Shown: positions 55,000-64,000, numbered from the stretch's first letter. The stretch: 64,000 bases of DNA from Dyella acidisoli (GCF_030160295.1 NZ_BSOB01000062.1:26008-90007); one strand, 5' to 3'. Notes: generated from the letters alone by a model not told the origin. Numbers and translations: made by a program.

Positions 55000-57654
55000 C
55001 TAATCACGCCTGTTTTTCTTCAGCCACGCGTCAACCTCAGGCAAGCGATCCTTGCGCACGCCGATGCGGTACTGAATGCCGGCCACCACGGTATCCGCCA
55101 CGCGGCGTGAGTCGGATGGGATGTTTGCATGCTCAAACGAACGCAGCTTGTCGAGCATCGCGGGATTGAGCGATGAAGCAGCCAGCCCCGGGTAGTACTC
55201 GGTGCGCAAGCCGGCATCGACCAGCTTGTCCATCTGCGCAAGATGCACAACTGCAAAGTCGAAGGCCAAATCGGAATGCTGACGCGCAACCGTGGCAATC
55301 ATGTTCACACTGTTGGTTGCACCCGGCTCGTCGGTCAAAGCGAGATCGAGGGCGCGCTTGGCGAAAGCCTCGTCGTCGGTGCTGGCCAGCATCGCGTACA
55401 AGGCGTCTTTGATCAGCGGCGTCTTTTCCGCCTTCGCTTGCTCATGCAACGCATCCCATGCGTTCGCATCGGCGTGATAAGCCACCACGAACGTAATTGC
55501 CTTGCGCAACGCACCTGGCACCGCCGTCGGATCGGACGACTGTGCCGCATAGCGGCGACTTGCTTCGTCCACTACCTGCTTATCGCCAAGCGTGGAGAGC
55601 GTAACAATCAACTGTTCACGCAGGATCGGCACCGTTGCCGGCTCATCCGGCTTCGCCGACCAACCGATACGCTGCAGAACTGGTTCGAGCTTTGCGATGG
55701 CAAAAGCGCGGAACGGCGCCTGACCCGGATCACCCTCGCGGTAATAGCGGTTCAGTGTACTCAGCTCATCGGAAATCTTGCCCCATAGTGCCGGATCAGC
55801 ATCGGCCGGCGTGGCTTTGATCAGATCCAACAGCGAAGACAGTGGTTGCAATCCAGCCAAACCCAAGGCGGATGTATCCGCCATCAGGCCGAGCTGGTCG
55901 ATCGGTGCGAGTTTGGCGTAGCTGGCGCTAAGTTGGGCAAAGGCTTGCGGGCTGTATAAGGTGCGGTAATAACCGCTCTGCCCTGCATTGACCACCACCG
56001 GCCCGCAGCCGGGTACGACCAGCGATGCTTTATCTTCAACCAATGTGCTTACCGGTGCATGGCCGGGTGTCTGCGCAATCACCGGCACATGCCAGTGACG
56101 CATGATGCGAGTCGCGATGCCTTTGGTGAACTGGCTTTGCGTAAGCTCGAGCGTCGTGTTGCCGTCCTTGCAGGTTTCCGATTCCACACGAATCAGTGGC
56201 ACACCCGGCTGCAGCGTGAAGTCATGCGCGATGGTGGTGACCGGCTTGTCCGTGACGGTCTCCATGGCATGCCACAGATCGTCCGATACGGTGTTGCCGT
56301 AGGCATGATCCCTCATGTAACGACGCACGCCATCACGCCACGCATCTGCGCCGATATAGCCTTCCAGCATGCGAATCACCGATTCACCCTTGGAATAGGT
56401 GATGGCGTCGAACGCCTGCTTGGCCTGCTCCACTGTATCCACGTGCTGCACGATGGGGTGCGACGTGACGACAGCATCCAGGCCCATTGCCGCTTCGCGA
56501 ATATCCACTGTGGACAACTGCACATTCCATTCGGGATGCAGCTTTTCCGTGGTGCGCGTAGCCATCCACGAGGCAAAGCCTTCGTTGAGCCACAGGTCAT
56601 CCCACCAACGCATCGTTACCAGATCGCCGAACCACTGGTGCGCCATTTCGTGCGCTTCGTCGCTGAACGCCTGGATCTTATCCGCCTGGGTGGAAATAGC
56701 GGGGTCCTGCAGCATCGCGTATTCGAAGGTGAAGATCGCACCCCAGTTTTCCATCGCCGCAAAGAATTGGCTGCTGCCCGGCGACGCGACATTGTCGAGC
56801 TTGGGCAGCGGATAAGGCGTACCGAAATAATCGTTGTATTCGTGCAGGATGGTCTTGGCCGAATCCAGGGCGAAAGTGGCTTGCGAGGAAAGCCCCTTCT
56901 GTGTGACTACGCCGACTTCCGTGCCATCCGATTGAGTTTTTGTACGTTCAAAATCGCCAGCGCCGAAGAACAACAGATACGTGGACATTTTCGGCGACTG
57001 CTGGAACGTCACGCGCGTCAGCCCATTCTTGAGATCGACCGTGTTTGCGACCGGCATGTTGCTTACCGCCATCTGGCCGCTGGGCACGGTGGCCGTCAAA
57101 TCGAACGTTGCCTTATAAGCCGGTTCATCCCACGAAGGAATGAAGCGGCGCGCGTCGGAATTCTCGAACTGCGTGTAGAGCGCGCGTTTGTGCCCCGCCT
57201 TGGTGTCGTAATCGATCACGAACAAGCCATAAGCCTGATCCAGGATCTTGCCGGTGTACGCCATGCTCAGGCGATAGCGACCCGCGGGAACAGGCTTGGC
57301 GAATGTGAACGTTGCGGTCTGTGCATCCGCATTCGTGGATATCTTCGGCGTGCCGAAAGCCGCCTTACCGGACACGGACGCCAGGCTGGCCGAGGAGAAT
57401 TTCAGATCGATCGCATTGAGCGTGATGCTGGTTGACGGTTGCAGCACGTCGACCGTCACGGTGGCCTTGCCGTCGAAGCTCAGCGTATCAACGTGCGGAG
57501 TTACCGCTACTTCGTAATGCGAAGGCCGCACGTTGCGCGGCAACTGCGTGGTGCCGATGACCTCTGCTCCGGCCGCTGACGATGCGGAGAACACATCGCT
57601 GACCGGCACACTGATCAGTGCAAGGGCAATTGCGGAAAACAGAAGGCTGCGCAT
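55000..57654 (-). CDS. M1-family aminopeptidase
   Basis: An 884-aa exported zinc aminopeptidase of the M1 family. A signal peptide (MRSLLFSAIALALISVPVSD) is followed by the N-terminal beta domain (about 40-230), then the catalytic domain with the exopeptidase motif AAMENWGAIFTFE and the zinc motif HEMAHQWFGD followed 18 residues on by NEGFASW (third ligand Glu). The C-terminal alpha-helical ERAP1-like domain (about 550-880) is complete. It should trim N-terminal residues from peptides in the periplasm. The start at 57654 is chosen because the frame further upstream runs through a REP element; the Shine-Dalgarno is weak. Confidence 0.92.
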   Translation of the reverse strand: MRSLLFSAIALALISVPVSDVFSASSAAGAEVIGTTQLPRNVRPSHYEVAVTPHVDTLSFDGKATVTVDVLQPSTSITLNAIDLKFSSASLASVSGKAAFGTPKISTNADAQTATFTFAKPVPAGRYRLSMAYTGKILDQAYGLFVIDYDTKAGHKRALYTQFENSDARRFIPSWDEPAYKATFDLTATVPSGQMAVSNMPVANTVDLKNGLTRVTFQQSPKMSTYLLFFGAGDFERTKTQSDGTEVGVVTQKGLSSQATFALDSAKTILHEYNDYFGTPYPLPKLDNVASPGSSQFFAAMENWGAIFTFEYAMLQDPAISTQADKIQAFSDEAHEMAHQWFGDLVTMRWWDDLWLNEGFASWMATRTTEKLHPEWNVQLSTVDIREAAMGLDAVVTSHPIVQHVDTVEQAKQAFDAITYSKGESVIRMLEGYIGADAWRDGVRRYMRDHAYGNTVSDDLWHAMETVTDKPVTTIAHDFTLQPGVPLIRVESETCKDGNTTLELTQSQFTKGIATRIMRHWHVPVIAQTPGHAPVSTLVEDKASLVVPGCGPVVVNAGQSGYYRTLYSPQAFAQLSASYAKLAPIDQLGLMADTSALGLAGLQPLSSLLDLIKATPADADPALWGKISDELSTLNRYYREGDPGQAPFRAFAIAKLEPVLQRIGWSAKPDEPATVPILREQLIVTLSTLGDKQVVDEASRRYAAQSSDPTAVPGALRKAITFVVAYHADANAWDALHEQAKAEKTPLIKDALYAMLASTDDEAFAKRALDLALTDEPGATNSVNMIATVARQHSDLAFDFAVVHLAQMDKLVDAGLRTEYYPGLAASSLNPAMLDKLRSFEHANIPSDSRRVADTVVAGIQYRIGVRKDRLPEVDAWLKKNRRD

Positions 57655-58151
57655 AGAAATTCCAGTGGGTCTGGTGAGGCCAGCACCGCGTTGTCGATGC
57701 TCGATACGCGAAATGATGCGGATTGCCTCAGGCTTCAGACAGCGCCAGAAGTCATGCGGTGTGAGGCTCGGGATACAGCCTCGGGCGGTATGCCCCTCTT
57801 CAGGTGACGGGAACCTCGCCTCACCGTCGTCCCGGCGAAAGCCGGGACCCAGTGCCTTTCTACGAGGAAGAGCAAAAGTCGCCGGGACGACGGACCGGAG
57901 GCTTTTTACAAGCACCCGAGGGTGGAAGACCGGTTATAGGCGGGCGTCGCCATTGATAGCGATGTATGCAGGCATGGCAATGTTGGGATGCACCCCAACC
58001 TGCGCACTACGGGTTGCTTCGCAGCTTCCATGCTGCGAACAAATACTTATGCAGGCGACCACGCCATGTGGTGTCAGGCCCCCTATCCGTGCCCGAATAA
58101 AAGAAAGGAACACGTCTTAGGGACCTGACACCCATGCACGTTTACCCTCTA
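57655..58151. other. Long spacer with three repeats, no gene
   Basis: It contains a REP pair with core CGTCGTCCCGGCGAAAGCCG (57825) and its mirror to 57892; a GCAATGTTGGGATGCACCCC repeat (57978) of the GGTTGGGG family; and an inverted pair GGTGTCAGG (58070) / CCTGACACC (58126). No coding sequence with a usable start is seen. It is the leader of the M1 gene on one side. Confidence 0.6.
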
Positions 58152-58544
58152 TCAGGGCGAATGGCAGAACGTTTCGTAGTGATCGCTGGAGTAGTACTTC
58201 TCGTTGATGTAGGTTTTCGAAGCACTGTCGGTCACGAGAAACACCAGCCGGTCGGTCCCGGCACTGCCATCGTCCTGACGAGCCTTGCCTTCGTAATAAC
58301 CTTGACCACGGCCGGCTCGCGGCAACCTGTTTTCGTTATTGCCGAACGGTTGCACATCAACCCCGTCCCCACCGCACACTCCGGCAGGTGGTTGAATGGC
58401 GGTAAGGCAGAATGACATGTCCCGACTCGCATCTCTCACCCTGACAGGCAATCGACCGCATTCGGGAATCGCCGCCGCAAAGGCGACCTGCGCTACGCCA
58501 AAAATGGCGATTCCAAGGATGGTGCATCGAACTGCGTGGTTCAT
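58152..58544 (-). CDS. Secreted barnase/RNase Sa-type ribonuclease
   Basis: A 130-aa protein with a signal peptide (RCTILGIAIFGVAQVAFAAA, cleavage near residue 24). The C-terminal 60 residues follow the microbial guanyl-specific ribonuclease (N1/T1/barnase) pattern: ENRLPRAGRGQGYYEGKA holds the catalytic Glu, GTDRLVFL holds the catalytic Arg, and KYYSSDHYETFC holds the catalytic His. Two Cys in the N-terminal part and one at the end could form a disulfide as in RNase Sa. The first half (CGRLPVRVRDASRDMSFC) is not part of barnase. GAGGAG precedes the ATG by 6 bases. No barstar-like inhibitor gene is recognised nearby. The enzyme would degrade external RNA for nutrients or act on competitors; both are inference. 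Confidence 0.8.
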   Translation of the reverse strand: MNHAVRCTILGIAIFGVAQVAFAAAIPECGRLPVRVRDASRDMSFCLTAIQPPAGVCGGDGVDVQPFGNNENRLPRAGRGQGYYEGKARQDDGSAGTDRLVFLVTDSASKTYINEKYYSSDHYETFCHSP

Positions 58545-58700
58545 GGTTCGCTCCTCGTTGTTGGATGGCTTTGGCCAGCTGTGGCCTTGCCTTAGAACGA
58601 TGGAGCGACGTGTATGTGAATCACCAACCCGTGCGCAGCGTGTTATGCGAAGGTTCGATGTGGGTTTCGGATGCGCGCACCAACGACAGATCTCCGCGCA

Positions 58701-60173
58701 CTAGCCATATTGCGAAACAGCCGCCAGCTCGTAGCGATTGCGGCCTTTGCTTTTGGCGCGATAAAGCGCGCGGTCGGCTTCATCCAAAAAGATGATCGGA
58801 TCCAGCTGTGTTTGTTGCGTCTGGGTGGCAATCCCGACGCTCACCGTGACATACCCCAGCGGACAATCCGGATGCGCAATCTGCAAGCGCTCGATGGCAT
58901 CGATCAACCTGCGCGCCACCTCCTGCGCAGCCTCGGCGCCGGTATCGACCAACACGATGACGAACTCCTCGCCACCATATCGCGCGACCAAATCCCCTGC
59001 ACGCACCCGACTGCGACTCAACGCCCCGGCTACCTCGACCAGGCAGGCATCGCCCGCGATATGACCGAGGCTATCGTTGTACTGCTTGAAGAAGTCGATA
59101 TCGATCATCAGCAGCGAGCAATAGCTTCCGGTTCTGCGCCCGTCTTCCAGCGCCTCTTTCAATCGCGTATCGAGCGTCACGCGATTGGCAATGCCGGTGA
59201 GCGGATCGCGGCCCACCTGTTGCTCAAGGCGCCACGCACTCAGATCGACAGCGCGCTGCCGATCCATGCTGCGGCTCTGGATGAACGCCACGCGCAACCC
59301 GTAGAACAAGACCGCTGAGGAACCCACCAGCAAGCTGGGAACGAAGTTGATCCGCGACGTGCTGATGCCGAGCATCACCACCATCATCGACAGCAGGATT
59401 GGCGCGAACGAGGCAATGGTTTGCGATACCGCCAGCGAAGGATGGTACGCACGCAACCAGCGCGGTGGCTGCCGTATGGCCACCAGCACCAGCAGCGCGT
59501 GAGGGATGTCGATCAGCGATCCCGCCCACCATGGCAAGCCATGCAATTCTATGCGGTTGTAAACGGCCGCCACGATGGCGTTGACCAGCAGATAGGCACT
59601 GGCGGCGTAGTAGAAGAACCGCCAGCGAAAGCTGCGCGCGCCAAACAGACGCAGGATAGCCATCGCGGCGAGTGAAAAATCGATCGCATCCGCCTGGTAG
59701 AGCACCACATAGATGCTGGAAGGGTCCGATGCTAACGGCCCACTCAAAAGCTTGGTGAAGAACTGATACACCAACACCGCAACCATGCACGACAGCACCA
59801 GGTCCAGCATCGCCACTGTACGCGGCTCGTTCAAGGCGAATGAGCGCGTCACCATGAACATGCATGGGATTACGTACAAGGCGGAGAGAACGGTTGCCAG
59901 CGCGGCGAGATATCCGCTTTTGTCACCAAGGATGGTCGCCAACGTATTGGTGCTTGCCCACAGCACCTGCATCGACACCGCCATCGCCAACAGGAGCCAC
60001 GGCAACCGAATCAGTGACGGGCTGCGCCGGTAGCGCGTAAATACCGACCATACGGCCGTCACCTGCACCGCCAACATGGCCAGTTGCGGCCATACATCCT
60101 CGGTGTGGCCGCTCCACTTCGCCAAAGCCAAGTGAGCGATCAACAACAGGACAAGTACCCAGGTGACGCGCAA
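58701..60173 (-). CDS. Membrane diguanylate cyclase (GGDEF)
   Basis: A 490-aa protein. The first 310 residues have about nine hydrophobic segments that form an uncharacterised MASE-like sensor; the GGDEF domain follows (about 325-485). The active-site loop is ARYGGEEFVIVLV, a functional variant, with the upstream DPLTGIANRVTLDTRL and MIDIDFFKQYNDSLGHIAGD. No RxxD inhibitory site is seen at the usual place before the loop (RVRAGDLVARYGGEEF has the spacing R-A-G-D, so it may be a weak I-site). It makes cyclic di-GMP from two GTP. A TTG start at 60173 with GAGG upstream is used. It is divergent from the DRE-TIM gene. Confidence 0.87.
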   Translation of the reverse strand: MRVTWVLVLLLIAHLALAKWSGHTEDVWPQLAMLAVQVTAVWSVFTRYRRSPSLIRLPWLLLAMAVSMQVLWASTNTLATILGDKSGYLAALATVLSALYVIPCMFMVTRSFALNEPRTVAMLDLVLSCMVAVLVYQFFTKLLSGPLASDPSSIYVVLYQADAIDFSLAAMAILRLFGARSFRWRFFYYAASAYLLVNAIVAAVYNRIELHGLPWWAGSLIDIPHALLVLVAIRQPPRWLRAYHPSLAVSQTIASFAPILLSMMVVMLGISTSRINFVPSLLVGSSAVLFYGLRVAFIQSRSMDRQRAVDLSAWRLEQQVGRDPLTGIANRVTLDTRLKEALEDGRRTGSYCSLLMIDIDFFKQYNDSLGHIAGDACLVEVAGALSRSRVRAGDLVARYGGEEFVIVLVDTGAEAAQEVARRLIDAIERLQIAHPDCPLGYVTVSVGIATQTQQTQLDPIIFLDEADRALYRAKSKGRNRYELAAVSQYG

Positions 60174-60532
60174 AAGAACAATTCCTCAAATCAGGATAGG
60201 AGCAACAGCACGGCGCCTATGGACAAATTGTGTCACTTCACGGGACGTTCCCCCATAAGGAGCTATTCCTCGTGGCTCAACCCCGTCCTGGATGGCAATG
60301 CACCGGTCCAACCCACTTGCCAACCCCAGCGCAGGCAAGCGCCATGCACACATCAAGCAAATTGCAGGCCTAACTTGCAGTGCATCATTCCCGCCTGTGA
60401 CACAGTGGGCATAACCATTGCATGCATTGGCCTTCGACGGTTGATTAAGTCCATAAAGGAATATCGCCCTGGACTAGTTTTCCGCCACACGCCGCTTCAG
60501 CTATCAGGCCCAACAGCGAATCAGGGGGATTC
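60174..60532. other. Divergent promoter region, nothing further clear
   Basis: This is shared upstream DNA of the GGDEF gene (minus) and the DRE-TIM operon (plus). It has lower GC than the genes and several short palindromic words such as TTGCATGCA near 60418. CAGGGGGATTC just before 60533 supplies the Shine-Dalgarno of the DRE-TIM gene. No riboswitch or gene is recognised. Confidence 0.45.
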
Positions 60533-61879
60533 ATGTCGTCGATGCAAGCGCTGGAAAACGCTCGCGCCATTGTGGCGCAGGCGGATGCGAAACTGGAAAA
60601 GCTGCGGGCCATCGAGCCCTATCTGATCGATCTATCGCTGCGCGAAAACCCGGTCGGCTCCAACATCGGGCAGACGCTCGAGGACAAATTGAAAATTCTG
60701 CCGAAGCTGCGCGAATTCGGCTTCAAAAACATCTCGCTCGGCACACTCGACTACGACATGCCGGATGAGTTGGAAGTCGACGACGACTTCATGCGCCAAC
60801 TGCATAAGCGCGGCGTCGACATGACAGGATGCTTCGCCTTCACGGCGCTCGGCCGTATCGAGCATGGCGTTTTTACGCCAGATCCTTCGCAACGCAAGCT
60901 GAAAGACTACGGCGTACCCAACACCGTACATGAGATCTATCTCAGCAAGGACGGCATGTGCGAGTACGGCAAGTATGATCTGGCGACGCTTTGCCGCACC
61001 CTGCCCGCCAGCATCCGTTGGTTGCGGGAAAACATTCGTGGCGACCATGGCAGTGCGCCGCGCATTTTCATCAACATCGTCGACGGTTGCGATGCGTTTG
61101 CAGGCAATATCGAAGACACCTGCAAGGTGCTGGCGCTGCTGGCTGAGCAACCGATCGAAGGCGTTACCATCGAAGACGATCGCGGCACGTTCCTGCCCTT
61201 CCTGGTGGGCGCCTACGTCAAAGTGATCCGCCAATTCCTGCCACCGCCGTTCAAGGTTCTGGTGCATATCCATGGTGGTGCGGGTTATGAAAACGCATCA
61301 GTGATCGAAGCGTTGCTCAATGGTGCGGACGGCATATGGGGCGGACTGCCCAAGCGTGCCGCGACCATCGGTCATGCATCGATCGGCGAATTGCTTGCAA
61401 ATCTTGCGCGCCTGGGCAATCCGCATGTGGAGCGTTACGGCATGGAGCAGTTGCTGCCGCTCGCCACGCATTTGCAGGAGCTGGATGACATGGCGCCGGT
61501 GCCGAACGATCTGCCCGTCCTGGGTCACAATGCCTATCGCCTCACATTCAGCGGCTTTCGTCAGAAACGTGATCGCTTCATGGATCTGGTGCCCGAAGCA
61601 ATCGGCGGAAAGTACGGCTACCGTGTCTGCGCCGTGATCAGCGATCCGGAGGTGATCGCCCGCCGATTGTCGGAAGTGACGGGTCGCACGGTGGATCATT
61701 TCCCTGAAAAGGTCACTCGCCAAATGATCTGCCTGATGCGCCGCGACCTGCGCGCAGGGCTGCGCATCGATTACGACAAACCACCGCAACTGCTGCAGCT
61801 CTACGAACGTGCTGCGCGGGATTCCGAGCCACGGAATCCACCTTCCGCCGCCGCGGACCATGCGTCCACCGTTTCCTGA
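60533..61879 (+). CDS. DRE-TIM (HMGL-like) enzyme of unknown reaction
   Basis: A 448-aa protein with the fold of pyruvate carboxyltransferase-type enzymes (HMG-CoA lyase, isopropylmalate synthase). The DRE-type helix is YLIDLSLRENPVGSNIGQTL, where Asp, Arg and Glu stand at metal and catalytic positions. Metal histidines are in VLVHIHGGAGYENASVIEAL, followed by NGADGIWGGLPKRAATIGH. An unusual LGTLDYDMPDELEVDDDFMR lies after strand 1. The C-terminal 110 residues (GFRQKRDRFMDLVPEAIGGK) are not the LeuA regulatory domain I know. The last 20 residues are polar. It shares an operon with a PAS-GGDEF protein 21 bases downstream. The substrate is unknown. Confidence 0.72.
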   Translation: MSSMQALENARAIVAQADAKLEKLRAIEPYLIDLSLRENPVGSNIGQTLEDKLKILPKLREFGFKNISLGTLDYDMPDELEVDDDFMRQLHKRGVDMTGCFAFTALGRIEHGVFTPDPSQRKLKDYGVPNTVHEIYLSKDGMCEYGKYDLATLCRTLPASIRWLRENIRGDHGSAPRIFINIVDGCDAFAGNIEDTCKVLALLAEQPIEGVTIEDDRGTFLPFLVGAYVKVIRQFLPPPFKVLVHIHGGAGYENASVIEALLNGADGIWGGLPKRAATIGHASIGELLANLARLGNPHVERYGMEQLLPLATHLQELDDMAPVPNDLPVLGHNAYRLTFSGFRQKRDRFMDLVPEAIGGKYGYRVCAVISDPEVIARRLSEVTGRTVDHFPEKVTRQMICLMRRDLRAGLRIDYDKPPQLLQLYERAARDSEPRNPPSAAADHASTVS

Positions 61880-61900
61880 CGAACTACATAGAGCGATGCC

Positions 61901-62839
61901 ATGAGCGTGATCGAAAGCAAGATGGAGCTGGACAGCGATACCTATAAGACGTTGCTGGAATCGACGCGCGCGATTCCATGGAAAATCGATTGGAACACCA
62001 TGCAGTTCGCTTACATCGGTCCGCAGATCGAGGACCTGCTGGGCTGGGAGCCGGACAGCTGGATCAGCGTGCAAGATTGGGCCGACCGTATTCATGCCGA
62101 AGACCGCGACTGGGCGGTGAATTTCTGCGTAGCGCAATCCAAGGCGGGGGTGGATCACGAAGCCGACTATCGCGCACTGAAGAAGGACGGCGATTACGTA
62201 TGGATCCGCGATGTAGTGCACGTGGTACGCGATGAAGACGGCTCAGTCGATTCACTGGTTGGCTTCATGTTCGACATCAGCGAACGCAAGCGCACCGAGG
62301 AGCAGCTGGCAGCGGCACGCCGCGAGCTGGAAGAACTGTCCTTCAAGGATGGCCTGACGGGCGTTGCCAATCGCCGCCGCTTCGATGTGGTGCTGGAAAA
62401 CGAGTGGACCAACGCCTGTCGCAACAAGCAACCGCTGTCGCTGCTGATGCTGGATATCGATTTCTTCAAGCAATACAACGACCGCTACGGCCATCTGGAC
62501 GGCGACCAATGTCTGAAACGCATCGCCAAACTGATCACTGTGGCTGCCGAACGTCCACGCGATTTCGTTGCACGATTCGGCGGAGAAGAGTTTGTCGCCG
62601 TATTGCCTGACACCCATCCGAGCGAAGCCTACCGAATCGCTTCCCGCTGCCGCGATCTGATCGCCAGTGAACATATTCCGCATGAGGGCTCCGAAATCAG
62701 CCGATACGTAACCGCCAGCATCGGCATTGGCACCATCATTCCCGAATGTAGCGATGAGGCACACGCATTCATCAAGCTGACGGATCAGCGCTTGTATGAA
62801 GCGAAGCAGCGTGGACGGAATACGATCGTGAGCGACTAG
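61901..62839 (+). CDS. PAS-domain diguanylate cyclase
   Basis: A 312-aa soluble protein. A PAS fold of the PAS_3 type (about 20-130) has WKIDWNTMQFAYIGPQIEDL, LLGWEPDSWISVQDWADRIH and FMFDISERKRTEEQL; the last is a PAC motif leading to a coiled linker. The GGDEF domain (about 150-310) has DGLTGVANRRRFDVVLENEW, LDIDFFKQYNDRYGHLDGD and the active loop ARFGGEEFVAVLPDT. It should make cyclic di-GMP in response to a PAS signal. The short gap to the DRE-TIM gene and shared strand suggest co-transcription. Confidence 0.9.
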   Translation: MSVIESKMELDSDTYKTLLESTRAIPWKIDWNTMQFAYIGPQIEDLLGWEPDSWISVQDWADRIHAEDRDWAVNFCVAQSKAGVDHEADYRALKKDGDYVWIRDVVHVVRDEDGSVDSLVGFMFDISERKRTEEQLAAARRELEELSFKDGLTGVANRRRFDVVLENEWTNACRNKQPLSLLMLDIDFFKQYNDRYGHLDGDQCLKRIAKLITVAAERPRDFVARFGGEEFVAVLPDTHPSEAYRIASRCRDLIASEHIPHEGSEISRYVTASIGIGTIIPECSDEAHAFIKLTDQRLYEAKQRGRNTIVSD

Positions 62840-63293
62840 CGCGTTTTTGATTTAGGTCCAAGCAGACTGTCGCAATCGCCACGAAGATCACATTGCCTCA
62901 TAGCCGTCATTCCTGCGAAAGCAGGAATCCATTTTCACGGATGCATCGGAGCAAGATGGATTCCCGCTTTCGCGAGAATGACGGCCGGAAGGTTACTTCC
63001 ATCATGGCAAGTACCGGGCTTTCGTATGATTGTTGGGGTTTGGACCCCAGCCTATGTATGGACTCGCCCCCTTCGTCAACCGCTTTTTTCATCCCCGAAT
63101 GCCGGCTGCATCTATGTATGAGGCCTCACCAAGGTGGCAAGGTGTGCCACGGGCCATCATCGTGTGAGCTCGCGCTAGGCCGATTACGTGAAGACCTCAA
63201 GGGCCGGTAGGCTGGTAGGCTTGTCTGCGCGACGGTCTGACCTGGGTTCGAAGATATCCAGCAGCGGTTGAGCGATTCGCTCGGGGAAAAGCG
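62840..63293. other. Spacer with a REP pair, a GGGGTTTGGACCCC unit, and the IS flank
   Basis: A REP pair lies at 62902-62988 (CCGTCATTCCTGCGAAAGCA, and mirror GATTCCCGCTTTCGCGAGAA). A GGTTGGGG-family unit (TTGTTGGGGTTTGGACCCCA) is at 63032. From about 63100 to 63293 is the 3' flank of the IS110-type transposase; the end of the insertion cannot be placed because the other end is outside the window. Confidence 0.5.
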
Positions 63294-64000
63294 TCAACAC
63301 GACATAGCCGCCTCCGTGTGATAGTCACCCTCTTGGGTCAGCATGGCCCACACCACGCGCACGTTGTGGTTGGCCACGCGCACCGCCGCGCCTTTTGCAC
63401 CATGGCGTTCTTGCCAGTGTCGGATGCGGCATGAGAGGGCATCGGTGGCGTCCTTACGCAGGTGTTGCACCAACGAATGAGCCCCTTCCATGAACAAGCT
63501 GCGTAAATACGCATCACCACGTCGACTCATCTTGCCCAGGTGGGTGCGTCCACCGGTGCTGTGCTGCTCGGGCACCACACCCAAATAGGCAGCGCAGTAG
63601 CGACTGTTCTTGAAGCGGGCCGGATCGAGCCCTTTGCCAACGATCGCGGTGGCGGTGATCGGGCCGATACCCGGAATCGTGCACAAACGCCGAGCCGTTG
63701 CATCACTGCGAACCCGTGCCTTCAGGCATTCGGCGACCTTGTTGATACGTGCGCTCAGGCTGTGCCATTCGCTCACCCACTCCTCGACCAGCCCTCTCAC
63801 GGCATCCGGTACGGGGCACGCTCCACGCAAGACCTGATCGGCCAGCGCGTTCAGTGCGGTGGCTCCGCGTCCGGCCGCCCAACCTTGCTCCAGTAACACG
63901 CTGCGCAACTGGTTGCACACCCGCGTGCGTCGGCTCACCCAGCCTGCACGTGCCCGGTGCTGCGCTTGCAGGGCCAACTGCTCCACCGTCTTGACCGGCA
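63294..64000 (-). mobile_element. IS110-family transposase, 3' part (runs off the window)
   Basis: At least 235 codons of a transposase whose 5' end lies beyond position 64000. The C-terminal transposase_20 domain is clear: LCTIPGIGPITATAIVGKGL (helix-hairpin-helix), then AAYLGVVPEQHSTGGRTHLG and KMSRRGDAYLRSLFMEGAHS with the conserved serine of the IS110 catalytic site expected in this block. The N-terminal DEDD part is mostly off the window. IS110/IS1111 elements use a DEDD/Ser transposase guided by an RNA from a non-coding end. Confidence 0.85.

Overview
The window is from a high-GC Gram-negative bacterium. It most resembles a gammaproteobacterium of the Xanthomonadales, Rhodanobacteraceae type (Dyella/Rhodanobacter-like). 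The grounds are the protein types (YccS-like FUSC protein, MoaC-MoaB fusion, Cys-type NAD formate dehydrogenase, FecA-like TonB receptor, sortilin-like BNR proteins) and several families of short palindromic intergenic repeats typical of that group. The genus is inference; no rRNA or tRNA gene is present to test it.

Layout. 1-1430: two small plus-strand genes, one a YflT-like stress protein. 1431-3682: an osmoprotectant ABC importer with a binding protein-permease fusion. 3985-7493: an acyltransferase-3 and a FUSC membrane protein. 7534-12479: a tripartite drug efflux operon (HlyD, DHA2 MFS, NodT lipoprotein) divergent from its probable TetR/CerR repressor, with two tandem palindromic operators between them; a patatin follows. 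13481-21629: a molybdenum cluster (a Moco-type leader RNA, moaA, moaCB, moeA, moaD, moaE, mobA, a small unknown gene, and a modABC-like importer). 21706-29694, opposite strand: fdsD, fdhD, fdsA, fdsB, fdsG and an OFA-type anion transporter. These two blocks fit one purpose: take up molybdate, build bis-MGD, mature an NAD-linked formate dehydrogenase and move its substrate. 30025-30686: a HigBA-type toxin-antitoxin pair. 30945-39884: two large paralogous beta-propeller (BNR/VPS10-like) exported proteins on either side of a TonB receptor. 40032-45315: an unknown gene, a VOC protein, and gcvP behind a tandem glycine riboswitch. 45409-51668: a copper/silver CusCBA efflux operon with a small His/Cys protein. 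51812-54711: lemA and an M48 protease, separated by a 287-bp nested inverted-repeat element. 55000-57654: an M1 aminopeptidase. 58152-58544: a secreted barnase-like RNase. 58701-62839: two diguanylate cyclases around a DRE-TIM-type (HMGL-like) enzyme of unknown function. 63294-64000: the 3' part of an IS110-family transposase.

Three repeat families punctuate the intergenic spaces: REP-like GTCATTCCCGC elements, CCCTCTCCCC...GGGGTGAGGGG elements, and GGTTGGG(G)T elements. They are usually inverted pairs. Several coding sequences run into them: the stop codons and last residues of fdsB, cusA and the M48 gene, and the stop of modC, lie inside repeats. A REP unit is read in frame within the signal-peptide region of the modA-like gene.

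The features most worth a second look are the nested inverted-repeat element at 53797-54083, the DRE-TIM enzyme/PAS-GGDEF operon at 60533-62839, and the TonB receptor flanked by two beta-propeller paralogues. Starts were chosen by Shine-Dalgarno spacing, operon overlap and family length, and differ from the longest frame in many genes.
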